Notes under the pieces: model-generated
Database searches by the model: none
Told to the model about the DNA's origin: nothing
The model's input: the letters and a program-made list of their open reading frames with translations, nothing else
Part shown: piece after piece, positions 45,315-56,298 of the stretch
Layout of the letters: each line of letters starts with the position of its first letter
Position numbering within the stretch: the stretch's first letter is position 1
NCBI GenBank assembly: GCA_003971905.1
Contig: RSEE01000060.1
Span: forward strand, 186,001 to 250,000
Reading direction: 5' to 3'
From: Moniliella sp. 'wahieum'
Lineage: Eukaryota; Basidiomycota; Moniliellomycetes; Moniliellales; Moniliellaceae
DNA length: 64,000 bases
Made by a program: the position numbers and the translations under genes

Positions 45315-46205
45315 TTACTTTTTTGCCGAGCCCGTTCCATTGACCGAATTCCACTGGCTCCGGCCGCCCATGAGGGCCGTGATAAACCAGCAGCACCAGC
45401 ACACCTTCGTTGAAGTGCAAGTACTCCAGCGACGTGGCCGGAAAATAAAGTCGATCGCGTCCTGGGTCATCTGGCGACGGACCGAGTACTGTTCCTTGAG
45501 CACTTGCACGTACTGCGTCTTGCGTTCGGCCTCCTTCTCGGCCGACGCAACGGGGCGGGAAACAGCAGCCAGACGCTGGCGGATCACATAGCTCTTACGT
45601 CCCCGACACGAGCGAGAAGGACAATCCAAACAGCCAGAACCGCGCCGCCGTACGCGAAATGAACTTGGCCGTGTCCGGCGCAAACTGGTACACCTTGGCC
45701 CCATTCACCCACTGCAACAAATCAAACACGAGGTACACAGCGTACCCCAGTTGACGCCCGATCGCCGTCACACGCAGCACGGGGTCTTGGATCGCCAACG
45801 CCTTCGTGGCCGATTGAATGTGCTCCAAAAACTTGCCCGCACGCATCACTGCAGCCAGAGGCACACGGTCAGTTGCAAGCTCCACACGCGAGAAGAGCCG
45901 TCTGAGCCAAACGTACGTTTCCGCGTCAGACCAATCTGCGACTTGAGCGCACTAAAGCGGTCAACGACCGCCTTGGATGCGCCCTGACGGTACTCGTACC
46001 ACGCCAGGAAGCGGGATGCATACTGGATGGTACGGTAGGTCTTGTCGCGGCCGACAGTGGTCGACCAGAAGCGGAGCTAAGGGGGGGGGAGGGTCAGAGG
46101 CAACGTCGCGGGACGCAGGGGGGCAGTTGGCGCGGGCGGAGGGGGGGGAGGACACACCGTCTGGCTGAGGTAGGGGTGGAGGACGATCTGCTGGACAGCG
46201 GCCAT
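45315..46205 (-). CDS. PEX11: Peroxisomal membrane protein Pex11
   Basis: Pex11 elongates and divides peroxisomes by membrane remodelling. The first exon from Met 46205 (MAAVQQIVLHPYLSQT) ends near 46155. After a C-rich intron, LRFWSTTVGRDKTYRTIQYA plus SRFLAWYEYRQG (about 46080-45990) carries the amphipathic N-terminal helix. SALKSQIGLTRK, MRAGKFLEHIQSATKALA, DPVLRVTAIGRQLGYAVYLV and FDLLQWVNGAKVYQFAPDTA follow, all diagnostic. The tail reads RQMTQDAIDFIF, then LEYLHFNEGVLVLL and FITALMGGRSQWNSVNGTGS, stop TAA 45315-45317. Frames slip near 45420 and 45600, and twice near 45870-45960. The joined length (about 240-250 aa) is normal. Confidence 0.93.
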
Positions 46206-47185
46206 GGCGGAGGAAGACAACGAGGAGGCGGTGGTGGTGGGGGAGAAGGAGGTGGAGGAGAGGGCGCGAATGGGCGGGTATCGCAGGGCGGGTGCGGGTG
46301 CGGGTGCGGCTGGCTTGTGGGCCGCCTGGAGCCGGAATATGCATCGCAGTGCTTGACCGTTTCAACCCCCCGATCCGGCAACTCCGGCTCCCGCTTCCGC
46401 CCTGCCACGCGCCACGTGACAGCCGCCCGCGCTCGGCTCCCGCCGTGCCGCCTGCATTCACACGTCCCACTGGCCCACCTCCGGCGCAGCCTGCAGCCTG
46501 TAGCCGCCCCGCCGACGTCATTGCGCCACCGCTGATGCACACCGCTCACGCACACCGCCCATCCGCCGCCGCACCCTGCTGTTCCGAAGACCGCCCTGGT
46601 GCCCCGCTGCGGGGATGCTCGATGACAGCGCCGGCACACACAGCCCGCGTGCGGGCCTGCTTGCACCTCCTCTCCCATTTCACATCTCGCGTCGCACCCC
46701 GCATCACATGATCGGTGCGTCAGCGGGTCCGCATGCCACCGCTTCCCCGTTTCAAATTTGACCGGCCTTGGAGCACGAAGCTTGAAGCTTGAACGTTGAA
46801 CTTGAAACTAGCTTGATTGCCCGCTCCTTGCCGGCCACGTGACCGTCTCCGGATCTTGGACATGGCACCGATTGGCCACCGACATCACGTGGCCAATCCA
46901 ATCCACTCGGCTGAGCTCAGCGGCTCAGTCAGGGGCAGGTTTTGACACTTTCACTTCCCCAGGGCGGAGTTGGCTGGCTAGGAGGGAGGGGCGCGCAATT
47001 CCGCCCGCCGCCGAAGATTTTTTCCTCGGCTCGGGGCCAGTCTTGCTGCTGCGGCTGCCTGGGCCGGCAGATCCTCCCCCGACGCTCCATCACACCGCCA
47101 GCCAGCCCGCCAGGCGCCCTCGTCTTCGGTCGTCTTCGTCTCGTCCTCGACCTCGCCCCCGTCCCTGCCATCGACACTGCCCACC
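46206..47185. promoter_or_regulatory. Divergent promoter region of PEX11 and eIF3f
   Basis: About 980 bp between two divergent starts. GAAGCTTGAAGCTTGAACGTTGAAC at 46777-46801 (reported in two pieces, both TTCAAGCTT-type palindromes) is the longest copy of the dispersed motif. ATTGG/CCAAT boxes occur at about 46870-46897. No further gene was seen. Confidence 0.5.
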
Positions 47186-48253
47186 ATGTCGCTTGCCTCC
47201 TCCGCGCCCCTGCCGCTCCAGCTAGCCACGCCCTCGGACTCAGCTGGCTCTCCGGCCCACGCCCGCGCGTGTGCGTGTCCACCCCGCCGCCCTCTTCTCC
47301 ATCCTCGACCACCACCTCCGTCGGCCCGACTCGACCGAGGAGGAGCAGGTGCCCGATTCGGTCATCGGTACGCTCCTGGGCACCCGTGCCGACGGGGAAG
47401 TGGATGTACTGTCGGCCTTTGCTGTCCCGCACGCCGTTACCCCCGACCAGGTCTCGGTCGAGGTCGAGTACCACCGCCAAATGCTCGACTTGCACCTGCG
47501 CGCCCACCCTGCCGAACAGGTCGTCGGCTGGTACGCCACCGGTTCTGGCGCCACACTTTCCTCCAACTCGGCCCTGATTCACGACTTTTACAATCGCGAG
47601 ACAGCTCCTTTTGATGCGGTCCACCTCACCCTCGACACGGACCTCAAGGACGCCAATCTCGCCGTCAAGGCCTGGGTCTCGTATGTATCGTATCCTTCCT
47701 TCTCTTTGCGCCCATCCTCCCATCGCTCCTCGCATCGATTCTCCGATCATCGACCCTCGCTGGTCTTCTGCCCTTGCCTACTTACTGACACGTTGCTCAG
47801 CTCGCCGCTGTTTGGCCTGACCCACAAAGCGTCCTCGGCTGCGTTCAGCTCGGTGCCATTGACCTTGTCGTACGCGGCGTCGGAGCGGCCGGCATTCAAC
47901 CTGCTGGCCAAGCGGACGCCCTCTCCGCTGTCGGACCTCAGTGCGCTGGCGGCATCCTTGACCGAGGTGCAGGAGCAGTTGCGTCGCGTCCTTTCCTACG
48001 TTCAGGCCGTCGTCAAGGGCGACCAAGAGGGCGACCCGGTCGTGGGCCGGTTCATCCTCGATTCCATCGCAAAGGTGCCTGCCGGCTCGGCGTACAGCAC
48101 CACCGCCGCCAACGACGAGGTGCCACCCCCTCGGCAACCCACTTGGAGGAACTGTTCAACTCGCATTTGCAAGACGTGCTCATGGTCTCTTACTTGGCCA
48201 ACTTGGTCCGTGGCCAGGCAGAGATCTCGTCGCGGCTCACGTTGCTGGCGTAG
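47186..48253 (+). CDS. Translation initiation factor eIF3 subunit F
   Basis: eIF3f is an MPN-domain subunit of the eIF3 complex. From ATG 47186 (MSLASSAPLPLQLATPSDSA) one slip near 47265 leads into RVHPAALFSILDHHLRR, VIGTLLGTRADGEVDVLSAF, AVPH, VVGWYATGSGATLSSNSALI and HDFYNRETAPFDAVHLTLDT, the MPN core. The metalloprotease HxH...SxxD set is not complete, as is usual for eIF3f. An intron lies at 47681-47800 (GTATGT...TCAG). The C-terminal helices read LTEVQEQLRRVLSYVQAVVK and DPVVGRFILDSIAKVP. A missing C near 48125 shifts the frame into HLEELFNSHLQDVLMVSYLA and SSRLTLLA, stop TAG 48251-48253. Length (about 310 aa) is normal. Confidence 0.95.
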
Positions 48254-48442
48254 ACCCGATTCCCCATCCCCACCCCACCCCACCCCACCCTACCCAACCC
48301 AACCCCTTCCCTCTCTCCATTTTGACCCTCCTGTACCACTACAGCACCTGCTCCCTGGGCGGATGCTCTTGTCTGCCCCTGCTATGGGGACCGAAAATCT
48401 ACCTGCCTTCGCATGGAAACATGCAAGAAGCGAGAGCCAAGC

Positions 48443-49348
48443 CTAGGCTCCTAGTGAATCAAACGACACGTACAGAGACAAAAGACAAAAGCGTGTGTAA
48501 TAGGATGCGAAAGAGCAGTCGGGGGAGAGCGTGCAAGGTGCAAGCAGCTTAGCCCAACGTATGGTATGTTTGTGCCGCTGTGCGTTGGACGTCATTCCCT
48601 CCGGCCCCGACCAACCTACCTTGGCATTAGGTCGTCCGGGGTACGGAACATCGATGTACCCTTGGCCCCGGCGATCGCATACCCTTTCTTGGCGCCCTTG
48701 GTGGCAAAGCGCTGCCACGACGACTGCTTCTTCTCCGCTTCGATTTTTTTCGATTCAAATCGTTCCCGTTTCTTCTCAGACCGGCGCTTCCTCCGCTCGG
48801 CTTCGGCCTCCTCTTCCTTGCGCTTCGACGGACGCACAATCTCCCCCACTACAGGCGTAGTCGACGCAGCGGGAAGCGCAGCGTTGTTGCTCTGCGGTGC
48901 CCCTGGAGGTGCCGATGCGATGCCGGCGCACGCACATCCTCTTCCCCCACTTGCTCCGTATTGCCATACCCATCAAACACGACCGTGTACCGCGCCCCAT
49001 TGACCCTCGTAATACGCGCAGGGTAGAAAAGCTTGTCCAAGGCGTACCGCGCCAACACCGCCTCGCCCACAGCGAACTTGGGCGCAGCAGAGGGGGGCGC
49101 CTCGGACCCAGCCCCGCCCACGGACGATAAAGTGGATGCACTGGCTTCGGTAGCTGTCACATGTTCCCGCAGAATCTGAATGATGCTCTCCAAATCTTTC
49201 TTTAGGTCAAGAAGGTCTTCCCTGTCCGGGTCAATGGACAGTGCTTCCTCGACCATGGCGAGCTGCTGCTCCTGTTGCGCGAGCCTGGGCTAGTTAGCAC
49301 CGGTCAGAGACAAAGGAGGAGGACGTGGACGTACTGGGTGGCATCCAT
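48443..49348 (-). CDS. Splicing factor SPF30 (SMNDC1), Tudor-domain protein
   Basis: SPF30 joins U2 snRNP and promotes tri-snRNP entry. Its Tudor domain binds symmetric dimethylarginine on Sm proteins. Exon 1 is MDATQ (start 49348). A 50-bp intron (49285-49334) with branch GCTAAC joins in phase to LAQQEQQLAMVEEALSID. The Tudor domain reads FAVGEAVLARYALDKLFYPA and YTVVFDGYGNTE, keeping four aromatic positions (Tyr, Tyr, Phe, Tyr) at the cage sites of SMN. After one slip near 48910 the basic region gives RKRRSEKKRERFESKKIEAE, KQSSWQRFATKGAKKG and GTSMFRTPDD. One C is missing after DD, then NAKVGWSGPEGMTSNAQRHK finishes the conserved C-terminus. The stop at 48443 is that of the open frame. The true end may be closer to 48580. 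Confidence 0.93.
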
Positions 49349-50631
49349 GGTAGGTACTGGACAGCACGGAGAGAAACAAGGACAGCAGAGATAACAAAAG
49401 TGACGCAGAGAGAGGGGGTGCGCGTTGGGTACTTGCCGCAGGATCTAGACGGACGGAGTGGAGGGGTAGGGCGGTGACGATGCTGGTGGTGGTGATGGTG
49501 GTGGTGATGCTGATGGTGGTGGCGGTGGCATGGTGGGACGAGATGCAGATTGGGTTTACGTAACACCCTCCCCCAGCCACCCTCGATTCAATCATTGCGT
49601 GGGCCCCAAATGAAACTGCAGTTGGCACCGCACTGGCTCGATCATCGATTAACGTTCAACGTTCAACGAGAGAGCCAACCATAAACCAGGCTAATAAGAG
49701 CCCACTTCTACAGCTCCAACAGCTCCAACTTGACCCTCCCCCCCTCCCCAGGGCTGGATAGTATAGCCTTCACATGGCAGCAAGAATACCAAGAATTCAA
49801 TGGGCGGGTCCAACCGAGACGGTCCCGACCTCGAACATCTCTCCTACACCTCACCGTATCAATTTGTACAGGCCGCGCGTGCCCCCCGGTCTACTCCACC
49901 CAGTTTAGGAAGAAGGGAATGATGATGGATGGATAGGATAAGGAAAGGAAGAATGGAAGGAGGGGTGTATCCCGACAAGACGAAATCGGATGAGATGTAT
50001 ATGGGATCACACCGTTCAGAGTTCAGATCATTCAGGTTCAGGGGAAATGAAAAAAAAAGCGAGTACAAAACAGTAGACAACAAAAGCAGAACAGTTAACT
50101 AAACCCCCACAGACAGGGGAGAAGAGAGTGCTACCGATTCAAGGATTTATACCCATCCATTGACAAGGGGTTTGTATTGGATTTCACATCAGCCTTGGCT
50201 GGTGTGCTCCAAGATCTCGGCAGTGGCTGCGAAATGGATTCAAGGCGGATGAATATCAACCAACGGAGATGAGACGTTGCATGTGGCAGAGTATAATAAG
50301 ATCAATATGGTACGGTGTTCGAATTCAAGCTTCAAAGAGCCCGGTGGGGATGCAACCCTGAGACCCAACTTGCTTGTCAGTGACCAGTATCGTCCTGGCG
50401 TATTAGTATCGGTGGGTAGATTCCACCTCGACAACTCACATGCACCGTCCACGATCCACGGTCCTCGGTACATGCGTGGGTCATGCCTCATGGGCCAAGA
50501 GTCCCAATGACTAGTCAGGTCGGTTGGGATTGCTTGGGGACGCGGGCGGGGAGGGAGGTTGGGACGAAGACTGCCACCGCTGCGGAGCGAGTAACTTGGA
50601 CCACCGCTTAAGATTTGCTTTGGAGCCAGTC
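49349..50631. other. Intergenic stretch
   Basis: A GGTGGTGATG trinucleotide-type repeat (about 49483-49530), CGTTCAACGTTCAACG (about 49653-49668) and GAATTCAAGCTTCAAAG (about 50321-50336) are present, the last two being the dispersed palindrome type. Frames on either strand are short. No gene is recognised. Confidence 0.5.
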
Positions 50632-52199
50632 TTACTCGTCCTGGTCAATGTCGATGCCGGGCAGACCTTCTTTCTCCGACGTATCTCCGCCGCTCCGCTC
50701 CAACGACTGAACCACCAACGGAACTGACGAGCGATATTGTCGAGCCTTTGTGCGGTCGAAACCCGAGCCTCGATCCCCGATCCTCTTCCTCCGTACGCAC
50801 CGTCGACGTCGAGGACGTGCGTCTTCGAAAGGGTCGACGCAGGTTGCCAAATCGCTGGGACCCCGTGCGAGGAAGGCTAGTTCCTTGTCCGGCTTCATCC
50901 GCATGGAGAAGGGGCTTGTAGGAACTGGGAGGTGCCGTGTCGGCTGTAGACCGAGGTGGGACCGTTGCACGTGCTGGCCGGGACGCTGATGAGGTACTTG
51001 AGGTGCTTGTGCTTGGGATGACAAGGGCGCACCAGACGAGGGAACGCTCCTCGTGCCATTTTCATTTGTTGGAAGAGTCGCATCATCGTTTTTCGGATGG
51101 ATGGGCAAGGCAGGAAAGACGTCCACGTTGACCTGAGGTTGAAGTGGTGGGCCTGTTTGCTTCGTCGTAGTAGAGGTCTGAGGGCGGCTGGCTGTTCAGC
51201 TCCACCGGCGGGGGAGGGGAGGCCTTGGCCCTGTATCTTCCTCCTCCGTTCTGGACTTTGTGGGGGACTCTGATGGCACATGTGACGGGGGTCGTACATC
51301 CACCGTAGTGCCAGTTGATGCAATGGGGTGGGTGGGAGTTGGCATCGGAGATGGGACGCGCGATTCGGAGGGGAGAGGCGTGGTGGACAAGCTGCAAACG
51401 GACGCAGCAGGGGCGCGACGGACAACGGAGTGCAGCAGCAGGAGCAGGGTTAAGACCACTTGACTGGTCGCGAGGTAAAACACCCAGTAGTGACCTACGT
51501 GCTGCGCCCCCAGCAGCCCATGAAAGCGCACCGCCTCGTACATCGTCACACCGTACGACCCAACTGCGCGGTAGAGGCGGGGTAGCGTGTTGGCGCCAGC
51601 TGGCCGAGGCGGACCAGACGGACACCGCCCGCACCTCGTACTGCTTCACCGCTTCAGACGCGCTGTCGAGTAGTGGACGCACTGCATCTCGCAGGGAAAG
51701 GGGGATGTGCTGGATCACAAGCGCGCGTCCTTGCCACAGGTACGGGCGGGCATGGCGATGCAACGACGAGGTCAGGCGTTGGAGGTGGTGCTGTTGCAAT
51801 GCAGCGCAGTGGCACGCTAGGGCGTAGTATGTGCCCGCATTGGCCAGGACCAAGTGGGCGGTACGGACCAGGGTGGGGGAGGGCACGAAGCGCGCGGGCG
51901 CTGCGCACCACGGTCGCAGGGACGGGGGGCGGGGGGTAGGCTGATGGTGTGGATGGGCCGGCGGGGAGGGCCAGAAGAAGAGTGTCGGCGAGGAGGAGGA
52001 GGAAGAAGAGAAGGCGGGCTGCCAGGGCATCGGGGGGGACAAAGAGGCGGGCGAGGAGGGCGATTTTGGCGAGGGTGAGTGCGAGGGGGCAGCGGGGGGG
52101 ACGGCGGCAGGGGGCGGCGGATGAGGGCGAGGAGGGCAGAGGCGGCGGAAAGGCGATGGCGGTGGCGGTGGCGGGGGCGAGGGAGGGGTGGGTGGGCAT
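50632..52199 (-). CDS. Unrecognised multi-pass membrane protein
   Basis: I do not recognise the family. Minus strand from Met 52199 (MPTHPSLAPATATAIAFPPP) shows a hydrophobic part, LLFFLLLLADTLLLALPAG (about 52015), then VRTAHLVLANAGTYYALACH (about 51850), a basic/amphipathic section (HRHARPYLWQGRALVIQHIP), VKQYEVRAVSVWSAS, and a strong helix HYWVFYLATSQVVLTLLLLL (about 51480). A long hydrophilic Pro/Ser/Glu-rich C-terminus follows, with RSRPRPSKAR-like basic patches, ending in an acidic GLPGIDIDQDE, stop 50632-50634. The layout of helices first and a cytosolic tail after resembles nuclear-envelope or ER proteins, but no motif decides it. Frames change at about 51930, 51550 and 51120. Confidence 0.5.
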
Positions 52200-52646
52200 G
52201 GCGTGTGGGACGGGGTGGGTGGATGGGGGGAGAGGGGGCGGACAGCCGGGGACGGGAGCGAGGGCGGGTATGTATGGTCCTATGGCGGTTAGGTTATGCT
52301 TGCTACGTATATAAACAGCGTATGTCCCAGCCGCTGCGCGGGGCTCCGCCGCCGCTGCGGCACTTGCAATTGCAATTTCAGTGCGCTGCGCAGCGGAAGC
52401 AGCCGCGGGCGGAACCGCACCGGCAGCGCGCCGCCTGTCACCGCGCCAGTGTGCAGGCTAACCCTACGAAAAAAAGCACCTGTGCGCTCGATTTTTCGCG
52501 GGCGGTGCGGCAACCCTGCTGGCCAGCCGGTGCGGCGCCTGTGTGGCGGCTGCTGCCAGCCTCCTGCCGACCACCTCCGCCTCCTCCTCCGCCTCCTCCT
52601 CCGCCTCCCCCTCGCTCCCCCCATCTCGTCCGTTGGCTGGCGCGCG
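52200..52646. promoter_or_regulatory. Divergent promoter of the membrane-protein gene and SUP35
   Basis: TATATAAA at about 52306-52313 is a good TATA-like element 335 bp before the SUP35 start. A CCTCCTCCGCCTCCT tract (about 52570-52615) directly precedes the start and is probably 5' UTR. Confidence 0.45.
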
Positions 52647-54864
52647 ATGAACCCCAACGCTCAGTCCTTCAACTTCAACCCCAACGCCGGCAGCTTTGTC
52701 CCGCCCGGCGCGGCGCCCCCCCGCGGCCAGGCAGGCCAGCCGGGCCAGGCGCCCCAGCAGGTCCCGTCCTTCTACCAGCCCTACGGCGCTCCCTATGGCG
52801 CCTACCCGGCCCCTGTGCCCGGCCAGCCGCAGCCGCAGCAGCAGCAGCACCAGCAGCAGGCCTACTACAACTACGGCTTTGCCCAGCCCGGTGCGCCCGC
52901 GGGCTTGCCCGCCAAGCCGCGTGCCCCCACCTCTGCGGGCAAGGACCGTGCTCCCGTCAGCTTGAGCCTCGGCGGCAAGAAGGAGGACCGCAAGCCGGTC
53001 ACCCTCAGCCTTGGATCCAAGGAGGACCGCAAGCCCGTCTCCCTCAGCTTGGGCGCCAAGGAGGCCCGTCAGCCCGTCACGCTCAGCCTCGGCACCAAGA
53101 CTGCCGACAAGAAGCCCGCCGTGCTCAGCTTGGGCGCAATCAAAAGGAGGAGGCTGCCAAGAAGGCGGCCGTGTCGGACCCCAAGGGACCCGTCTCGTCC
53201 CTCAAGGCCGAGGAAGGTGTGGTTGCAGGTGCCAGCGCGGAACAGACTGGCGCCGAGCCCGAGTCCACTTCTTCCCCTGCCCCTGTTTCTGCCTCTGCCC
53301 CTGCCTCTACCCCCGCGGCTGCTGCTGCTGCTGCCCCGGCCACTGCCGCCACGCCCACCCACCCGTCCCTCCTCCCCAAACCGAGCTCGCCCAAGCCCAA
53401 GGCATCCGGGACGAAAGCAGCAGGCCAAGGTCGACCGTAAGATTGCCGCCAACGATGCGGACAAGATCTTGGCCGAGACGAAGAAAATGACGGACGAGGA
53501 GACGCTGCGAGACTTGTTCGGCAGTCAGGTGGACACGATGAAGTCGCATTTGAACGTGGTGTTTATTGGCCATGTGGATGCAGGCAAGTCGACAATGGGC
53601 GGGCAACTGCTCTACTTGACGGGCATGGTGGACAAGCGTACGCTCGAAAAGTACGAGCGGGACGCCAAGAGGCCGGGCGTGAGTCGTGGTACCTCTCCTG
53701 GGCGTTGGACTCGACGCCGCAAGAACGTGAGAAGGGTAAGACGGTGGAAGGGGCCGCGCGTACTTTGAGACGGGCAAGCGGCGCTACACCATTCTCGATG
53801 CCGGGTCACAAGTCTTATGTGCCGAGTATGATTTCCGGTGCGGCCCAGGCCGATGTCGCCATCCTTGTCATCTCGGCCCGTCGTGGCGAGTTTGAAACCG
53901 GCTTTGAACGCGGTGGGCAGACGCGCGAGCATGCTATGCTGGTCAAGACAGCCGGTGTGCAACGGTTGATTGTCGTGGTCAACAAGATGGACGATCCTAC
54001 GGTCCAATGGTCCGAGGAACGCTTCAACGAGATCACCGCTAAACTCCGTCCTTTCCTCCGCGGTGCTGGCTTTGCCGGGAACGACGTGACGTTCATTCCC
54101 GTCTCGGCGTTCTCCGGACAGAACCTCAAGACCAAGGTGCCGGCTTCGGTCGCGCCTTGGGTCAAGGGTGAAGCCCTGCTGACGTACCTCGACAATCTCG
54201 AGCTAGGCGACCGCAAGATTGGCGAACCGATCAAGATGCCCATCAGTGAAAAGTACAATGACATGGGCACAGTGATTGTGGGCAAGCTCGAGGCTGGCCG
54301 GGTCAAGGTTGGGGACAAGTTGATGCTCATGCCCAACAAGACGCACGTTGAGGTTTCGGGCATTGCGAACGAGCAGGAAGAGGAGGTGCCGGCGGCTGTG
54401 TCGGGGGACAATGTACGCATCAAGATCAAGGGCATTGATGCGGATAATGTATCGGTAGGCTATGTCTTGACCGACCCCAAGGCGCCAGTGCACGTCGTTC
54501 GTCGCTTTGAAGCTCAATTGGCTATCTTGGAAACCAAGAACATCATTACCGCTGGCTACAGTGCCGTGATGCACGTGCACACCTTGTCGGAAGAAGTCAC
54601 CCTGACCGCACTGCTGCATACTACAATAAAGCCAATGGCAAAAAGTCCAAGAAACCGCCTTCGCACGCCAAAAAGGGAATGAAGGTCGTTGCGCTCCTCG
54701 AGGCTTCGGAACCCATCTCGATTGAAAGGTACAAGGATTACCCGCAACTCGGCCGTTTCACCCTCCGTGACGAGGGCCGCACCGTTGCCATTGGTAAGGT
54801 CACCAAGCTGCGTGCCGATACCGACGCCGACGACCTCAACATCGCTGCGCTCAGTACCAACTAA
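52647..54864 (+). CDS. SUP35: Translation termination factor eRF3 (Sup35)
   Basis: eRF3 is the GTPase partner of eRF1. From ATG 52647 the protein begins [20 protein letters not shown], two overlapping PAM2-type motifs (NPNAxxF), which bind the MLLE domain of poly(A)-binding protein. A Pro/Gln/Tyr-rich stretch follows, then five imperfect 12-13 residue repeats around (D/K)[12 protein letters not shown] (about 52955-53135), then Ala/Pro/Ser-rich linker. The GTPase part has [20 protein letters not shown] (P-loop), [13 protein letters not shown]-type switch sequence ([10 protein letters not shown]), [14 protein letters not shown] (NKMD), [20 protein letters not shown] and a final [18 protein letters not shown], stop TAA 54862-54864. 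Single-base slips occur at about 53140, 53420, 53690, 53745, 53795 and 54620. No intron was seen. Confidence 0.97.
52955..53135 (+). repeat. Five imperfect 36-39 bp coding repeats in SUP35
   Basis: Each unit reads about [13 protein letters not shown]: [59 protein letters not shown]. The repeat is clear at protein level and partly at DNA level (CCCGTC...CTCAGCCTTGG). It sits between the Gln-rich N region and the GTPase part, the place of the yeast charged M domain. Confidence 0.88.
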
Positions 54865-56298
54865 AGAGTGGAGCTTACAATTTGGAGCGTGGAGCTTCGC
54901 ATGTGGAGCTTTGAGCTTGGACCTTGGACTTGTCACTCGGTCCTCTTGTAAAATACGCAGCTGGGGTCAGTCTGTGCTGTTCCTACAGCAGCAGCGGGCG
55001 GACCTGATCCCCCCACCTTCTTCCCCTCTGCGGCTATCTTCCCTCGAAATCTTTTCTCCCTCTCATCTCCCCCTTTGGCGGTCTCTATTGGTAGAATACA
55101 CCATTTGTAGTATGATGGGTATGCGCCTCAGGCCTCATCGGATTCTAGTGTGCTGGATAGTCAGTGGGCTGGTCTGCATTCCGCGCTCTCGCCTCCAGAT
55201 GGTACAGCTATAATCATCCTGGCCTTAAGGTGCTGTGGGTTAGGGGGATAGGAGGTTGCCGCTTCTGGTTTCGTTCGCAGGGGGGTTGACAGTTCACACC
55301 CCCGACTAAAATCAATGAACTGACTGTGTATGTCGTCGGTGCTTCGTGCCGGAGCATTGTTCTTGCTACTGCCAGCAGCGTTGAAACGGGTAGGCTGATT
55401 GTAGAGTAGGGTCCCATGTAGGCGATCTGTGGAGCACATTCACAGGCAAGAACACATCCGCAGCCCGTCCGGTGTGCCCCCCCCCCCCCTCATATGATGG
55501 TCTGGCAGAGCACTGTGCACGAGAGGGACTCATGAAGGCACTGGGTGTGGACAGAGGGACGGGGGCAAGTGGGGTCCGCGGTTCCCCGGACACTAGCGAC
55601 CGAGCGAATGGCCTGCCAAACAAATCGAATCGCCTTACTTCCGTCCCCAACGACAAGCCCGCGCGTGAGGGAGAAACAAAATGGTGTTCCTGTATAAGTC
55701 AACTCAGAGAGGGGACATCCGTGAGCAACTACCGCGTCTGGGAGAACAACAGATAAAATCATTGACCCATGCCGGCTCCTTCCTCTCCCCCATCAGGACA
55801 AGAGCTGCGACCGAAGAGGAGCCAAGGGCATCCAATCCCAATCTACATTCTGTATTCATTGCATTTGCAGAACGTAGTAACAGAGGGACACGGAAACGAT
55901 GCACCTAGTATAGCCATGTGGGGTTCGCTCCTCTGTGGTGTGTGCTAGTACTAATATACTTGCGAGTTTGAACAAGGGCATGGCAGTGGCGGGTGATATG
56001 CCATCACACATCACATGATGACATGCATGACATCAGCACGAGGCCACCGGGTGTATTTGAAAGTTGGAATGATGATGATCAGCGTCCGCCATCGGTGGCG
56101 CCTCGGAGAAAAATCGCAGTCGCACTAACAGGTAGCGGATAACGAGCGGATAAAAAAATTGCACGCGACGAAGCACTCTCTGAGCTTGCCTAGGTTGGCG
56201 AAGCAAATCTTATGACCATTCGCGCCGTTCATTTCTCCTTTCCAACCCCGCCACCAACATCATCTTTTTCGGCAGCTTCCGCGCTCACGCCTGGCGAC
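54865..56298. other. Intergenic, no gene seen
   Basis: Just after the SUP35 stop, 54868-54932 is a run of GGAGCTT / GAGCTTCG / GAGCTTGG units. The remainder (55.0-56.2 kb) is less GC-rich, with a C-run at about 55477-55488 and short frames on both strands with no family resemblance. The sideroflexin promoter should lie at the right end. Confidence 0.5.
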
